Below are positions 63,747 through 64,000 of a stretch of DNA of 64,000 bases, piece by piece. Position 1 is the first letter of the stretch. The number at the start of each line of letters is the position of its first letter. Source of the stretch: an uncultured Anaeromyxobacter sp. (lineage in GTDB: Bacteria > Myxococcota > Myxococcia > Myxococcales > Anaeromyxobacteraceae); assembly GCA_903855945.1 (NCBI GenBank), contig CAIOAK010000177.1:64086-128085 (forward strand), in the 5' to 3' direction. The position numbers were made by a program, and so were the translations under genes. Below the pieces are notes generated by a model. That model was not told the DNA's origin and searched no databases. It saw nothing but the letters and a program-made list of their open reading frames with translations.

Positions 63747-64000
63747 GTGAGCGACAGAGCCTTCATCGCCGCCCTGCGGCTGGTCCCGAAGAACGCCCTC
63801 TCCCGCGCCGTGGGAGCGGCCACGCGGCTGCCCCTTCCGGGTCCGGTGGGTCGCGGAGTCATGGGCGCGTTCGCCCGCCGCTACCGGATCGACCTTTCCG
63901 AGTGCGGTGAGCTCGAGGGATTTCGCACCTTCGGCGAGTTCTTCGCCCGGCCGCTCCGGCCCGGACTCAGGCCGGTGGCCCCCGGGGACGAGGTCGTGGT
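63747..64000 (+). CDS. psd: Phosphatidylserine decarboxylase (5' end only)
   Basis: 84 codons from the GTG at 63747; the rest lies beyond the window. The N-terminal pattern ([50 protein letters not shown]) is typical of Psd proenzymes, which decarboxylate phosphatidylserine to phosphatidylethanolamine. The self-cleavage LGST site cannot be seen. A TAGACT -10-like box is 11 bases upstream of the start. Confidence 0.82.
   Translation, partial: MSDRAFIAALRLVPKNALSRAVGAATRLPLPGPVGRGVMGAFARRYRIDLSECGELEGFRTFGEFFARPLRPGLRPVAPGDEVV

Noticed and set aside
1-64000. Many long open frames on the strand opposite to, or out of frame with, the listed genes (for example 2156-3622 minus, 13104-15578 minus, 41961-44210 minus)
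   Set aside because: They are Arg/Pro/Gly/His-rich, lack recognisable motifs and mirror well-supported genes. Open antisense frames are expected at this G+C content.
1-64000. CRISPR arrays, insertion sequences, prophage or attachment sites
   Set aside because: No direct-repeat array, transposase, integrase or tRNA-3'-end duplication was seen.

Overview
The window is a G+C-rich (roughly 70%), gene-dense stretch of bacterial chromosome with 61 protein genes (two cut by the window edges) and one tRNA. It has no insertion sequence, phage gene, CRISPR array or rRNA. The gene content suggests a deltaproteobacterium in the broad sense, most likely Myxococcota with an Anaeromyxobacter-like lifestyle. 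This is an inference. It rests on a small regulator-like protein of the TIGR04563 type, the ftsH-folP-glmM-pdxJ-acpS-nnr-tsaE block, a membrane selenocysteine formate dehydrogenase, an FNR-type regulator with the cysteines for an Fe-S cluster, many two-component hybrids, and heavy use of GTGA/ATGA translational coupling.

Layout. 0-5.6 kb: two coupled histidine kinases (one with a globin sensor), a cardiolipin synthase-like phospholipase D, tatA, an FNR-type regulator, and molybdenum cofactor genes moeA-mobB. 5.6-20 kb: a MetX-homoserine dehydrogenase fusion, a HerA-like ATPase, a DUF523-DUF1722 protein facing a class II photolyase, an SDR-DUF2867 protein, M1 aminopeptidase, a permease, hydrolases and an MDR oxidoreductase. 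20-26 kb: a formate dehydrogenase operon (alpha subunit with selenocysteine, beta, gamma, FdhE) followed by DTW and hydrolase genes. MoeA/MobB, TatA and FNR nearby fit the needs of this Mo/W, Tat-exported, anaerobic enzyme. 26-32 kb: a five-gene branched-chain amino acid type ABC transporter and 3-hydroxybutyrate dehydrogenase. 32-37.5 kb: patatin, then a potassium-channel-like gene leading an Mla lipid-transport operon. 37.6-43 kb: tRNA-Arg(CCT), a 37-residue membrane protein, CCA-adding enzyme, a hybrid kinase with a degenerate receiver, mnmA and mtaB. 43-47 kb: a lysine-fermentation module (kamD, kamE, kal, kce) and an unknown protein. 47-51 kb: an outer-membrane protein and an ammonium transporter, each behind its own sigma-54-type promoter, a TPR-like protein and the TIGR04563-type protein. 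51-60 kb: tilS, ftsH, folP, glmM, pdxJ, acpS, nnr, tsaE. 60-64 kb: a class II amidotransferase, hutI, hutU and the start of psd.

The most unusual signal is a 15-bp palindrome, TTCACTRNYAGTGAA. It occurs inside four unrelated genes (pepN, fdoG, mnmA, acpS), with a weaker copy in livG. It is written in codons otherwise avoided in this genome, in two reading phases and on both strands. It looks like a chromosome-wide DNA-binding site rather than a protein motif. Other points for follow-up are an in-frame TGA in the essential gene glmM, the metX-hom fusion, the paired sigma-54 promoters on the outer-membrane protein and amtB, and a 22-bp perfect palindrome that contains the stop codons of two convergent genes.
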